From Methanosarcina horonobensis HB-1 = JCM 15518 (GTDB lineage Archaea > Halobacteriota > Methanosarcinia > Methanosarcinales > Methanosarcinaceae): a DNA stretch of 64,000 nucleotides. Numbering within the stretch: the stretch's first letter is position 1; the number at the start of each line of letters is the position of its first letter. The stretch lies in contig NZ_CP009516.1 of the NCBI RefSeq assembly GCF_000970285.1, positions 2,955,036-3,019,035 on the forward strand. The letters run 5' to 3'. Positions 16,441 to 25,815 of this stretch are shown one piece after another. The notes beneath the pieces were generated by a model, which was not told the origin of the DNA, searched no databases, and was given only the letters and a program-made list of their open reading frames with translations. The translations under genes and the position numbers were made by a program.

Positions 16441-19400
16441 TGTCAAGAGATGCTCATATAAAATATTCTCCACAGGAAATATTCCAAAGAATTGATTTGA
16501 AAAAATCTCTTAGCAAAACTGCTGCACAAGAAAATGATGAGGAATTAACTCGAAAAAGGATAAAAATATCTGATTTCACATTCTATTTGAAGAATGTTCG
16601 TGATACATTTCAAAATTGGCAAATTCCTAGTGAGTTCCATTTAGGAGACGATTTTGATTTTCAGCAGTATCCACCTGATAAATTGTTAAGATTTCAAAAT
16701 TATGATCCAAACGATAACTCTTTCTCGAATATAAAAGATCGCAAAATACATTCATTGACAGATATTTTTCAACAGTATCCGCCTGATAAATTGTTAAGAT
16801 TTCAAAATTATGATCCAAATGATAACTCTTTCTCGAATATAAAAGATCGAGAAATATATTCATTGTCAGATATTGAAGAGAAAGTAAAGTCCAAAAACAA
16901 GATATTTATTGGAAATTCGGGGATTGGAAAAACAACTCTTCTAAAATATTTAACTTGGATTAAGAGTAATGAATGCCTAAAATACCAAAATACTTTAATT
17001 CCCGTGTATATCCAGCTGAAAAATTTTGGCTTAAATAACTCTCTTCAAAGTCTTATACTCTATTCTTTTGCCGAGAAAGGTCTAAATATTTCTGAAGTGC
17101 AATTTCGTGATTACCTTAGCAAAAATGAGTTTATCTTTCTTTTTGATGCATATGATGAAGTTCAAGAAGAATACATTGAAGACCTACAACATGAAATGGT
17201 GCAATTTTTTGATATTTGTAAACAAAAAAGCCATAAAATTATAATCACCTCCCGTAATATCCGAATCCCACGTCTCTCCTCATCTTCTCGATTTTATGTA
17301 TGCCCTTTAGATGAGTCTCAAATTCAGGAATTATCCAGGCAATATCTCGATAATGATTATTCTAAATTTTGTTACCAAATACAAATAAAAGGTTTACAAA
17401 AGGAATCTCAAAACACACTACTTCTTACATTGATGATTATCATTTACAAAAAATATGATCTTATACCTACCTTAAGAACTAAAATCATAAAAAAAGTAGT
17501 TGAAAATATTGAAAATTGGGAACTAAATAAACCCCAAAGATTCAAACCTGTTCTTTCTTGGGAAATAAAAATAGATATTTTGAGTGAGTTAGCGCTTGAA
17601 TCTGCAAAAAAACATGAGACCCTCTCTTTAACAAAAGAAGAAACAAATGAAATAATGTTTCCAATAATCGAACATTATGAACGGAGTAGAGAAATTCCTT
17701 CTAGAATTGAGAGGAAAAGCTTGATAAATAATTTAATTAGTACAGGCTTTATTTATGAAAATATTAATGGAATATCTTTTTGGCATACAGCTTTTCTTGA
17801 ATATTTCGCCTCTAAATCACTAGCTGAAAAATATGTTGAGAACCCAGCTATCATAGAAGAAATTAAAGCAAGGTTATGGTGGAAATTTATTATTATTGGA
17901 GCTGCTGGATTTCTGAAAGACTCAACTACATATATTGAAAGTGTTTTGAAGACAAATTTATATCTTGCTTCGTCTTGTCTGCTTGAATCGAAATTTGTAG
18001 ACTGCGACTTAGTAAATAAAATAAAGTCAGAATTAACAGCAAACTGTGAATCTTCCATATATGAAGTTAGACAGCGTGGGATTTATTTCCTTTCAAAAAT
18101 TGAGGAAGAGTATCCATCTGGTCTTCTTTTTAAGATATTAGATAAGAATCCTTATTCTGATATTAAACAGATAGCTTTGGAAGAGGTTGCGAAAAATAAA
18201 ACTGAGAAAGCAAAAAAGATCGTTTGTAGTTTTATTGATTGGAAAGAGAAAGTAACATTTGTTGAACAAACAACTACACAAGGAAGTGTTGCAAAAGCTC
18301 TGTCAAATTTTGGTGAAGATGAACATCTAATGATTATTGATATTTGGAAAAAGAATACGGATATATTCACTTCTTCCGCATGCAGAGAAGCTTTTATTGA
18401 CATTGTAAGAAGAAATCAATTAACTGAGAAAGTAAAAGAAAAATTGTATAATTTTTATCTGGAACCACGTGAACAACCTTTTTTAGTTGATAAAAGTGAT
18501 CTTGCTAAAGTGATAATTGAGATTGGTAACGTAACTTTTGTTCCAAAATTGATCCAAAATCTAAAACATATTACCGATGAAGAAAAAGAATATGAATTCC
18601 TCTGGGAATCTGAAGGGATATTAGCAAGCTTTGAATCCAACGATGTAATAGAACAGTTAATCTCATATGCCATTGACAAAAACCAGTCAAACATTCTGAG
18701 AGGATACTGCACTGGAGCATTGAGTAAAAGCAAGGGTAAGGTGGATATTCTTATTTTCAAAACCTTAGCTGAGGATGATAATCTACTTGTCAGGAGAAAT
18801 GCTATACATGGTCTAAGAAAATATCCCGCCTTAGAAGTAAAAGAGATTTTATTTAGACACATAAACGACGAAGACGGCTGGATTCAACATGAGATTATTG
18901 AGATCTTAGGAGAAAAAGGACTACTAATTGAACTAGTTGAAAATAATCGGCTTCCTATTAAATTCTATAATATTACTGTAGAAGCATACTTAAAACAAAT
19001 TATGAAATATTCTCTATATAAGCTAATACCTACACTCAATGAGTTAAGCAGTATTGTCAAAGATAATAACAGATTGCAAATACAAATTGCAGAAACATAT
19101 TGCTACCTCTCTGAAGAAGGTAAGGCAAAAAAGATTATAGAGAATTTTTATGATGGGGACAAATTCATCGCTGACGATAATATCTTGTATGACATGATAA
19201 ATATTGCACCTAGCTTTGATTTACCCTATTCTCTCGAATTAATCAACCAGGTTTTAAAATCGGTTAATACCCTTGAGAAAAAGTATACATACGAATACTG
19301 GTGTAGTGAAGCTCTAGGCAAAATTGGTGGCATTGATTCTGTTGAGTATTTAAAGAAAATTGTTGAAAAATATGGATCTGAAAAAGACGGAATATTAATT

Positions 19401-19685
19401 GAACGTGTATTTAGATCTCTAAATCCTCTTGTATCTACTAAAGACGAAGATTGGTATATTAATTTCCTTAAATTGCACACCGATATTAGTGACACTGATC
19501 TTAATAGAGTGATCGAGGGGTTAGGTGGAATCGGTACTGATAAATCCATTAAGATAATTAGAGAAATTGCGCAATCATATAAGGATAATAAATATATACT
19601 GAATGTTTGTTTTAGAAGTTATGAAAACATTATGTTTTCTTCTGGAAAATTCACAAATGTTAAAGATGAAGATCTATTTTTATAA
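16441..19685 (+). pseudogene. 3' part of the interrupted gene: NACHT (STAND) NTPase with C-terminal HEAT-like repeats
   Basis: About 1,081 residues continue the frame broken at 15164. A NACHT ATPase has its Walker A in FIGNSGIGKTTLLKYL (about residue 157 of this part), Walker B 'FIFLFDAYDEVQEE' (about 231) and 'KIIITSRN'. After a winged-helix-like stretch, about 600 residues of alpha-helical repeats follow, with HEAT-like units such as 'LLVRRNAIHGLRKYPALEVK'. In such proteins the repeats sense a ligand and the NTPase oligomerises to activate the N-terminal effector. The layout nuclease-like / NACHT / repeat matches Avs and bNACHT anti-phage proteins. A TTG spanning the junction (16440-16442) could allow some independent translation, but no ribosome-binding site is seen. 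A 108-bp internal tandem duplication precedes the NACHT domain. Confidence 0.78.
16662..16874 (+). repeat. 108-bp in-frame tandem duplication in the NACHT protein
   Basis: The 36-codon unit beginning QQYPPDKLLRFQNYDP at 16662 is repeated starting at 16770, with only a handful of base differences. The second copy runs on into the segment before Walker A. The high identity implies a recent duplication. Confidence 0.9.
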
Positions 19686-19890
19686 TCTGATACAACTCGA
19701 AAGGTTCAAAATTCGGCGGCAGACATAACTTGAGCAACCGCAGGAACTAAAAGAGTTTCAGCAAATTAGCTCAAAAATAGGATTGTACTTCTACATAGCA
19801 CGAACTATAACTTTGATATTTCTCTCTTTTTCTATTCTAAATTACGTGAGTTCGTATAAACTGATATTGATGATCCAATAATCAAGTTTT

Positions 19891-19963
19891 CTTCTTTTTT
19901 TCCAGCGACCGCCCGATATCTCTCACTTCGCGAACATGTGGGCATGGAGGGAAGTTTTAAGAT
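19891..19963 (+). repeat. Stem-loop repeat A, copy 1
   Basis: The first of eight co-oriented copies of a roughly 70-bp repeat. Each has a T-rich head (CTTCTTTTTT), CCAGcGaCCGC, a hairpin, and the tail GGAGGGAAGTTTTAAGAT. This copy has outer arms CCGC and GTGG (one G-T pair). A short frhB 3' remnant follows 26 bases later. Confidence 0.8.
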
Positions 19964-19989
19964 AGTAAATTAAGAAGAGATTTGATAAC

Positions 19990-20115
19990 TTCTTCAGAGT
20001 CAACAAGGCGCTTCGGGATCTTTACACCTAAAACTCTCCTATTTTTCACCGTTGAGATAATTAGCGTTATCTACACCGAATATGGGGTGGAGTAGAGTTC
20101 ATCCCAGGATAATGG
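19990..20115 (+). pseudogene. Remnant of an frhB 3' end and its downstream region
   Basis: Codons 19990-20031 read FFRVNKALRDLYT then stop, matching the frhB C-terminus (FGVNKALRDPYA). The following 80 bases align loosely with the region after the intact frhB (T-run, TTAGCG/TCTACACCG, GGGGTGGAGTAGAGTTCATCCC). Only the last codons survive. Confidence 0.6.
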
Positions 20116-20500
20116 GTCTTAAAGCGAAATAATTTTAGGATTGAACAAATGCTCTTTTTAATAATATACTTAAAAAATAATATCCATGGATAGTTAGAAT
20201 ATCACCCGTTGTAAGGCAGGATCATTTACTCTTTCCTATCCCTCGCCATCAGGCGGAATGCTAGTTTTTTCCAATACTAGCAAAAACACTAAAGTTTGCC
20301 ACGGCGCCAGCTAATTTTCAAAGCTAATTAGCAAAAGCCTAATGCTATATTATATTTACGTCTTTATATAATTATCTTGAACGTATATTAAGTTCAAATC
20401 GGTTCTACAAATGGGCAATTGGTTTTCTCCATGTGGTCCCCCAACCGACATTCTACTGATATTGATTATGTATTTCTTCTTTTCCCCTGAGATACATTCC
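20116..20500. other. AT-rich intergenic region with small inverted repeats
   Basis: No gene is seen. Two small inverted repeats occur near 20260-20340: CTAGT/ACTAG and AGCTAATT/AATTAGCT-like arms. They may mark the transcript end of the leftward reductase gene. Confidence 0.35.
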
Positions 20501-21097
20501 TCAAAACGATCCCGTCTTAACATCGCCTGCACGTTCATAACTGGCGATAATGACTCCGCTCGTCGACACCTTACTATCGATTAACTTGAAAGCCGCTGGG
20601 ATCGTTCCTTCGGCAAATAAGCGCTTTCCCGAGCCGAGTGTTATGGGAAATATTTTAAGCCATAATTCATCGACAAGATCGTGTTTTAAAAGCGTTTGGA
20701 CGAGATTGCCGCTGCCGTAAACCTGTAAGTCAGGTCCATCCTGTGCCTTAAGTTTTTTTATTGCCTCGATCACATCACCTTGCAACAAAACCGATTTATC
20801 CCATGTAAATCGCATATCCCCATGTGAAGCGACATATTTTGTTGCTTTGTTAATCCCAGGCCACTCGTCTGTATGATGCGGCCAATAGGAAGCGAATATC
20901 TCATACGTTTTTCTGCCAAGTAGCAAGTCAAACGGCTTGTTCATCTGCTCGTCCATGATCTTACCTAAAAACTCATCAAAATAAGGAACAGTCCAACCCC
21001 CATATCTGAAACCTCCCGAAGTATCTTCTTCGGGTCCGCCGGGAGCCTGCATAATACCATCGAGTGTTATAAAAGTTAGAACAACGATTTTTCTCAT
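20501..21097 (-). CDS. Dihydrofolate-reductase-like protein (RibD C-terminal family)
   Basis: 198 residues of the RibD_C/DHFR-like fold, as in YyaP/YwjB-type proteins. Signatures are 'KIVVLTFITLDGIMQAPGGP' at the N-terminus, 'LLLGRKTYEIFASYWP' (NADPH-binding arginine) and 'LQVYGSGNLVQTLLKHDLVD' followed by 'PITLGSGKRLF'. These proteins are NADPH-dependent reductases of uncertain substrate. The gene stands alone on the minus strand. Such genes are common in bacteria and this one may have been acquired by transfer. Confidence 0.85.
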   Translation of the reverse strand: MRKIVVLTFITLDGIMQAPGGPEEDTSGGFRYGGWTVPYFDEFLGKIMDEQMNKPFDLLLGRKTYEIFASYWPHHTDEWPGINKATKYVASHGDMRFTWDKSVLLQGDVIEAIKKLKAQDGPDLQVYGSGNLVQTLLKHDLVDELWLKIFPITLGSGKRLFAEGTIPAAFKLIDSKVSTSGVIIASYERAGDVKTGSF

Positions 21098-21635
21098 ATT
21101 CTTATTTCCCCCTTTGTCATTAAATGTAATATACTCATATCATCTCTTTTATTTTGAATAACACAGTATTCAGGCGCTTGGATTTTACTCTGTCATTTCC
21201 TTGATTTATTTAACAAATTCGCCGTTGTGTAACTCGTTGCGCTTCTATTAATTCTGCTTCACTTAACATAAATAGGGTGTTTCTAAATTAAAAGGCTGGC
21301 TTAGAGCCTATCCGAAAAGTCCTACCGCTCTAAATATTGTTATGCGGAAGTGAGCATAGAAGTATATTTTACGTCACGGGTTAAGGAGTTTTCTTGCTAT
21401 GGGTCTGGATTTCAACGAAAAAAATCAAGCTCAACAGAGCTCTTAAACTGAAACCGATATTTAATTATGGCTTGCACAATATCAATGAATAATTTGATAT
21501 CTTTACGAAAATTGACGTAATTGATAACGATTTTTCGGTAACCATGACCAATGGATTAATACTGAATTCTTATCGAGCTTCTGATGCTGCTGAGATATGC
21601 CAGTCTTTACCGCGTTTATCATTACTGCTACGTTT
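21098..21635. other. Intergenic region with a decayed coding-like stretch
   Basis: The reductase promoter lies at the left. From about 21404 to 21612 one frame is open apart from a single stop and reads IKLNRALKLKPIFNYG then, after the stop, 'DNDFSVTMTNGLILNSYRAS'. It looks like old coding sequence, but I do not recognise the family. The motif TTAGAGCCTATCC at about 21300 recurs in related form at 22998, 37617 and 48768. Confidence 0.3.
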
Positions 21636-21708
21636 TCTTCTTTTTTGCCAGCGACCGCCCGATTTCTGCTCACTTCGTGAGCATGCGGGCGTGGAGGGAG
21701 TTTCAGAT
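21636..21708 (+). repeat. Stem-loop repeat A, copy 2
   Basis: The best-preserved inner hairpin of the family: TGCTCAC-TTC-GTGAGCA is a perfect 7-bp stem. The outer arms are CCGC and GCGG. The tail is shortened by a base or two (GTGGAGGGAGTTTCAG). Confidence 0.82.
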
Positions 21709-21796
21709 TAATTTAATTTATTCACATGAACTTGAAATCTCCATTTGAAATATACTTTAGTAAATCGGAGAAAAATTTAAGCTTCCGATTAAATAA

Positions 21797-21870
21797 GGTT
21801 ATACGGCATTAAGACTAATTGATATTTATGGAATCAACAGCAGAAATCGAGAAGCGGCTTATCGAACTCG
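21797..21870 (+). repeat. Duplicated promoter/N-terminus segment, copy 1
   Basis: This segment (from AAGGTTATACGGCATTAAG through the first roughly 14 codons beginning ATGGAATCAACAGCAGA) is almost identical to 26538-26612, where it drives a different gene. It includes the leader, the start codon and the 5' coding part. Confidence 0.8.
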
Positions 21871-22031
21871 ATAGGGAAATTCATTCCATCCTCAACATGG
21901 TTAGAAAAAAAGAAGGAAGAAGCTCAAAGGAAATTGTAGAATCGGCCTGTGGTGCATGGGGTTACGATGTCGAGAGCGAAGAGTTTGTTGACCAGTTGCG
22001 AAAATCTTCACGTCTGGACTGGATAGAATGA
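21828..22031 (+). CDS. VapB-like antitoxin
   Basis: 67 residues, mostly charged helices ('IEKRLIELDREIHSILNMVR'), overlapping the PIN toxin gene by four bases (ATGA at 22028-22031). Position and overlap identify it as the antitoxin; the DNA-binding family is not obvious. The ATG at 21828 is preferred over an upstream in-frame TTG. Its first codons and leader also occur in front of an unrelated membrane protein at 26571, suggesting recombination at the 5' end. Confidence 0.7.
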   Translation: MESTAEIEKRLIELDREIHSILNMVRKKEGRSSKEIVESACGAWGYDVESEEFVDQLRKSSRLDWIE

Positions 22032-22453
22032 AATTTTTTGTAGACACATCGATATTCGTTGATTGCCTTCGAAAAGAGGTCATTCCGTCTTCCAGAAGCT
22101 TTCTAGAACGCATCGGAAATGAATATTCAGGCTATACATCATCAATTACCGCTGCCGAACTGAGTGTTGGCGCTCACCTTTCAAGATCCCAAGATGCTCT
22201 TGAAAAAACACTTGAACTACTTAATATTGTAGAAGTAATAGCTCTTGATTCGAGAATAGCAATAGATGCAGGAAAAATTTATGCTGATCTCATCAGAAGC
22301 GGAAAAAGAATTGAGTTAAATGACTGCCTGATTGCAGCAACAGCCCTTTCTCTGGGCATAAATAGAATAGTAACCAGAAACAAAAAATATTTCATTCGAA
22401 TAGAAGATATTGAAGCGGTAACTCCTGAAGAGACCGGAGTCGACCTTGATTAA
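22028..22453 (+). CDS. vapC: VapC-type PIN-domain toxin ribonuclease
   Basis: 141 residues with the PIN fold. The conserved acids are visible in MKFFVDTSIFVD (Asp6), 'SSITAAELSVG' (Glu), and 'ELNDCLIAATALSLG' (Asp), followed by 'IVTRNKKYF'. VapC toxins cleave tRNA or rRNA and are neutralised by the co-encoded antitoxin, whose gene overlaps the start. The frame is intact, so the pair is likely functional. Confidence 0.85.
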   Translation: MKFFVDTSIFVDCLRKEVIPSSRSFLERIGNEYSGYTSSITAAELSVGAHLSRSQDALEKTLELLNIVEVIALDSRIAIDAGKIYADLIRSGKRIELNDCLIAATALSLGINRIVTRNKKYFIRIEDIEAVTPEETGVDLD

Positions 22454-22549
22454 TCAATTGAAAAACTTAATTCCAAGACTTTTTACTGTTTTCTGTTTTT
22501 CGATTTTCTTTCGAGTTCATGCTAAACAGTACCTGATACAACTGGTAAT

Positions 22550-22765
22550 TTAGACATTGGAAACTTCCACTAGAGTCAGGTAAGGTTTGGAAACTTGTTG
22601 CGAAAGGTCTTCAGTCCCGAATCTCTCAATGTACAATTCTATAGCTTCTTTAATATTTTCTTCGGCTTCTTCAAGGGTTTCACCCTGAGAAGTCACATTG
22701 AGCTCAGGACATCTTGCAATAAAGAAGTTATCTTCTTTTGTTATAGCTACAAGAAATTGTCGCAT
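22550..22765 (-). CDS. HicB-like antitoxin, no HicA partner seen
   Basis: 71 residues of the partial RNase H-like HicB fold: 'QFLVAITKEDNFFIARCPEL' followed by 'VTSQGETLEEAEENIKEAIE'. HicB proteins neutralise HicA RNases. The ATG at 22765 has GGAG at ideal spacing; an upstream GTG two codons earlier is less likely. No HicA-like double-stranded-RNA-binding toxin gene is found on either side, and no C-terminal DNA-binding domain is evident, so this is a short orphan form. Confidence 0.75.
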   Translation of the reverse strand: MRQFLVAITKEDNFFIARCPELNVTSQGETLEEAEENIKEAIELYIERFGTEDLSQQVSKPYLTLVEVSNV

Positions 22766-22908
22766 GATCACTCCAGGCCGGGTTTTTTTACACGTTTTTC
22801 ATCTAATATTTGTTACAATTCTATTTTATATTAGCGTAGAAAACTGTCCAGTCAGGTAGTGTGTCTAGTTTGTAAAATTTTACGGTTGTTGTGTTTTTGG
22901 GTTCTGTT

Positions 22909-22980
22909 CTTCTTTTTGCCAGTGGCCGCACGATAACTGCTTACTTTGCGAGCATGCGGCCGTAAAGGGAAGTTTTAAGA
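22909..22980 (+). repeat. Stem-loop repeat A, copy 3
   Basis: A copy with GGCCGC and GCGGCC arms, i.e. a longer outer stem than the others, and an inner stem TGCTT/GAGCA with one T-G pair. The tail is CGTAAAGGGAAGTTTTAAGA. It is followed by AACTAAAAGCCTATC. Confidence 0.8.
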
Positions 22981-23138
22981 TGAATATTAAAAGAAATCTG
23001 GCAACTAAAAGCCTATCAGAAAAATAGGTTCTCTGTAGTCTCTAGGGGATAAGAATTCTTTCCAGTTACTACCGAGATTACAAATGTCCATCCTTCAAGA
23101 ATACATAGTACCATTAATCAAAATAAAAAAAACATATT

Positions 23139-23498
23139 TTAATCTCTTTTCAATGGCCTTATTCTGATTCTACTCTCTTCAATAACTGCAAAATGTCCTT
23201 CCCAATCATCACGCGACTCTATAACTTTTACAAGGGCTTTCGCTATGTAAGCTGAAGAGATCATAGGTATGCGAAAAAGAATTATTCCAAGTGCCGGTGG
23301 TTTCTTCGTGGAGAAAGCCAGTTCTCCAAAATCTTTGTTGAAAGTGATAAGAATACGTTTTTCCCTATGACCCAGTTCCATAACTTCTATATCAGTGATA
23401 CCCGGCGATTTTTCTCATATCCACAGGACATCATGTCCACAGGCTTGGAGAGCTTCCACGGCACTCAGAGGAATGTTTTCATTTGCCAGCAGGCGCAT
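23139..23498 (-). pseudogene. DUF5615 PIN-like toxin (VapC45 type) with in-frame stop
   Basis: Translated from ATG at 23498 it reads MRLLANENIPLSAVEALQAC then GHDVLWI, a TGA stop (23417-23415), and continues in the same frame as EKSPGITDIEVMELGHREKR through 'ILITFNKDFGELAFSTKKPP'. The whole is a normal-length DUF5615 protein of about 119 codons, with the conserved N-terminal ANENIP motif and the 'ITFNKDFGELAF' motif. Only the TGA breaks it, most simply a C-to-T change of an arginine codon. The ATG shares a base with the antitoxin stop. A second, 3'-only copy lies at about 30296-30440. Confidence 0.8.
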
Positions 23499-23743
23499 CA
23501 GTCTACTTCCTGAGAAATCTCAGCAGGATAAACCCTTTCTGTCCTGAGTAAATCGCTCACATACATCAGGCACGCTTGAATATCTTCATGAGCCAGGCCG
23601 GGGTAGCTCCGAAGGATTTCTGACTCAGTCCAGTCATGAGCCAGAAGGTCGATAATGAACTCTACTGCAAGGCGTGTACCTTTTATAATGGGCTTGCCTG
23701 TAAGGACTGAGGGGTCAATAACAATACGTTCTCTCCAGTTCAT
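23498..23743 (-). CDS. DUF433 antitoxin (VapB45 type)
   Basis: 81 residues of the DUF433 family: 'ERIVIDPSVLTGKPIIKGTR' (the hallmark GKPxIxGTR) and 'LLAHDWTESEILRSYPGLAH'. DUF433 proteins are helix-turn-helix antitoxins paired with DUF5615 toxins, and that gene follows directly. ATG at 23743 has AGGTG at good spacing; a GTG three codons upstream is possible. With the toxin gene broken by a stop codon, this antitoxin is probably a leftover. Confidence 0.85.
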   Translation of the reverse strand: MNWRERIVIDPSVLTGKPIIKGTRLAVEFIIDLLAHDWTESEILRSYPGLAHEDIQACLMYVSDLLRTERVYPAEISQEVD

Positions 23744-23984
23744 AGATCGCACCTAGTGTTTTTTTGATGCACAAACCGAACCAATCGCTAATTTTCAAAT
23801 GACGAGGTAAGGTTAATTGATATCGATATTTGTTGTTTTTCTATCAATTCATTATCGTTTTTCTATATCAATTTGATATTGTTTTTCTTCAATTTAATAT
23901 TGTTCTGCAACACACTTTTTTGCTTTTTTGATATACAAATTGAATGAATTGCGAATTTTTCAAACTGCAAACTCCATTTTTTTT
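23744..23984. other. AT-rich leader with short iterated motif
   Basis: Around 23818-23905 the phrase TTGATATYG-TTTTTCT recurs about four times (for example at 23818, 23850 and 23873), a degenerate short direct repeat upstream of the leftward antitoxin gene. It could be an operator region for autoregulation by the antitoxin or simple slippage. Confidence 0.4.
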
Positions 23985-24057
23985 CTTCTTTTTTGCCAGC
24001 GGTCGCCCGATTTCTGCTCACTTCGCGAGCATGCGGGCGTGGAAGGAAGTTTTAAAA
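23985..24057 (+). repeat. Stem-loop repeat A, copy 4
   Basis: A near-consensus copy with inner stem TGCTC/GAGCA and outer CGCCCG/CGGGCG. It lies 256 bases upstream of the MFS gene. The remaining spacer (24058-24313) shows no gene. Confidence 0.82.
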
Positions 24058-24313
24058 TGAATTTATTAGAAAGAACATCACAAGTTATTATTTTCTTTTC
24101 TGCAACTCATCTATCTGGCTACTCAACCGAAGAGTGCGCGGTATTTTTAAGGATTCACTTTCAACTCGAAAATGGATCAGGTATGAAATGACGAAAGCAG
24201 ATGTGGATTTTATCATCGGATTATACTGTAATTTGTGTGATTGAGGGAAAATAAAAAAATAAATAAGATGCTTGATCGTTGTAAATCGCACTACACGTCA
24301 GAAGAAATAAACC

Positions 24314-25507
24314 ATGATTCAAAAAAACGGCACTCTTCAGGCTGGAAATGTCTCTGAGCCAGGCAAAGGGCTTGTCTTCGCTATGGCCTGTGCATGCGGA
24401 ATCGCGGTGGCCAATATCTACTATAACCAGCCAATGCTGGGAGTTATCGCACGCTCTTTTCCCGGTGAATTAGCTCCCAGCCTTATTCCTACTGCTACCC
24501 AATTCGGTTATGCAACCGGTTTGCTGCTTCTGGTGCCCCTGGGAGATCTGATGGAACGCAGCCGGCTCATTGTGTCGCAGTTCCTTGTTCTGGCTTTATC
24601 ATTGCTTTTTGCAGCAATTGCATCTACCGGTTGGGCCCTCCTGGGTGCCTCACTTCTCATTGGCTTCAGCGCCTCAGTTACGCAGCAGATAATACCGGCT
24701 GCCGCATCGCTGGCTTCTGATAACCACAGGGGTTCAGCCGTCGGCAGCGTTATGAGCGGATTGCTGAGCGGCATGCTTTTGAGCCGGATTCTGGCAGGTT
24801 CCATCGCTACTAATTACGGCTGGAGAGCCATGTTCTGGCTTGCCATTCCCCTGGTTCTTATCGGCGCGACAGCAATGGCACTTGTATTGCCGTTAAATCG
24901 GCCCGCGACTTCAATGAAGTACGGGTCGCTGCTTCGTTCACTCCTGCAACTCTGGCGCAGTGAGCCCGGACTACGTCGAGCTACCTTCATACAGGGATTG
25001 CTCTTCGCCGTGTTCAGCGCCTTCTGGACGATCCTCGCGCTGCATCTCGAACAGCCTCCTTTCCACTATGGCGCCGATGTCGCAGGACTTTTTGGTATTA
25101 TCGGGGTGGTTGGAGTGCTTGCCGCTCCCGTAGCCGGACGCCTGGCCGACCGCCGGGGCCCAGGCCAGGTTGTTTCTACAGGTGCGTTTGCCACTTTGCT
25201 AGCCTGGCTGGTACTTGCAGGCTGGAATTCCCTTGCCGGACTGGTCTTTGGGGTCATGCTTCTGGATTTCGGGATGCAGAGCGCCATAGTTGCCAACCCG
25301 AAGGTAATTTACGGGCTCAAGCCGCAAGCACGCAACCGGGTGAATAGTTTGTTCACGGTAGGGATGTTTATCGGCGGCAGCCTGGGGTCAGGAGGTGCAA
25401 TGCTTGCCTGGAAGGTAGCAGGCTGGCAGGGGGTTGCCATTTCTGCCATTGCTGTAGCACTTACAGCCTCCCTGGCGTCACTTTTGCTTCAGCATAACGA
25501 TTCGTGA
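24314..25507 (+). CDS. Major facilitator superfamily transporter, bacterial-type
   Basis: 397 residues with about twelve membrane helices. The loop after helix 2 carries 'LVPLGDLMERSRLIV', an MFS motif-A variant, and the second half has 'GRLADRRGPGQVVS'. The start ATG (24314) is weakly supported by its leader. The family resembles YgaY/sugar-efflux-like bacterial drug exporters; 'NIYYNQPMLGVIA' near helix 1 is characteristic of that group. The gene is noticeably richer in G+C than the neighbouring toxin-antitoxin DNA, suggesting acquisition from bacteria. Substrate unknown. Confidence 0.85.
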   Translation: MIQKNGTLQAGNVSEPGKGLVFAMACACGIAVANIYYNQPMLGVIARSFPGELAPSLIPTATQFGYATGLLLLVPLGDLMERSRLIVSQFLVLALSLLFAAIASTGWALLGASLLIGFSASVTQQIIPAAASLASDNHRGSAVGSVMSGLLSGMLLSRILAGSIATNYGWRAMFWLAIPLVLIGATAMALVLPLNRPATSMKYGSLLRSLLQLWRSEPGLRRATFIQGLLFAVFSAFWTILALHLEQPPFHYGADVAGLFGIIGVVGVLAAPVAGRLADRRGPGQVVSTGAFATLLAWLVLAGWNSLAGLVFGVMLLDFGMQSAIVANPKVIYGLKPQARNRVNSLFTVGMFIGGSLGSGGAMLAWKVAGWQGVAISAIAVALTASLASLLLQHNDS

Positions 25508-25633
25508 AAACGTCTCAGAACTGGATAGCTTACTGATATTGTTTTCTACTTAATCAGTAAAGTTTAATGAAAAGTATTTTTCTACAGGAGCAGGGACAGG
25601 AACACTAGAAAATATTCGCAACATTAGAAAATA

Positions 25634-25815
25634 TTCGCGAAGGAGAAGATCGATAAGAACCGGAAGATGCTTGAGGAGCGCAGGAATTTCGGCGTTAATA
25701 AAGCATTGCGGAATCCCTATGTCTAAAACTCTCTTTTTTGTCGTCGAAATTATTAGCATTTTCTACGCTGAGCACGGGGATGGAATAGATTCTCGTCCCC
25801 AAGATGGTTTCACTG
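25634..25815 (+). pseudogene. Remnant of an frhB 3' end with its downstream hairpin
   Basis: Codons 25634-25726 encode FAKEKIDKNRKMLEERRNFG then VNKALRNPYV and stop, nearly the last 31 codons of frhB (14338-14430). The homology continues past the stop: CTCTTTTTTGTCGTCGAAATTATT followed by a GGGGA/TCCCC stem, as after the intact operon. Base differences are spread through it, so it derives from a diverged homologue (for example a lost second hydrogenase operon) rather than a fresh copy. Confidence 0.85.

Noticed and set aside
16440-19685. Treating the NACHT part as an independent complete gene starting at TTG 16440
   Set aside because: The TTG spans the IS junction, no ribosome-binding site exists, and the frame joins exactly to the upstream piece once the IS and one target copy are removed.
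23415-23417. In-frame stop of the DUF5615 gene as a recoded amino acid
   Set aside because: It is TGA, not the pyrrolysine codon TAG, and no selenocysteine-type structure or cysteine-equivalent position is evident.
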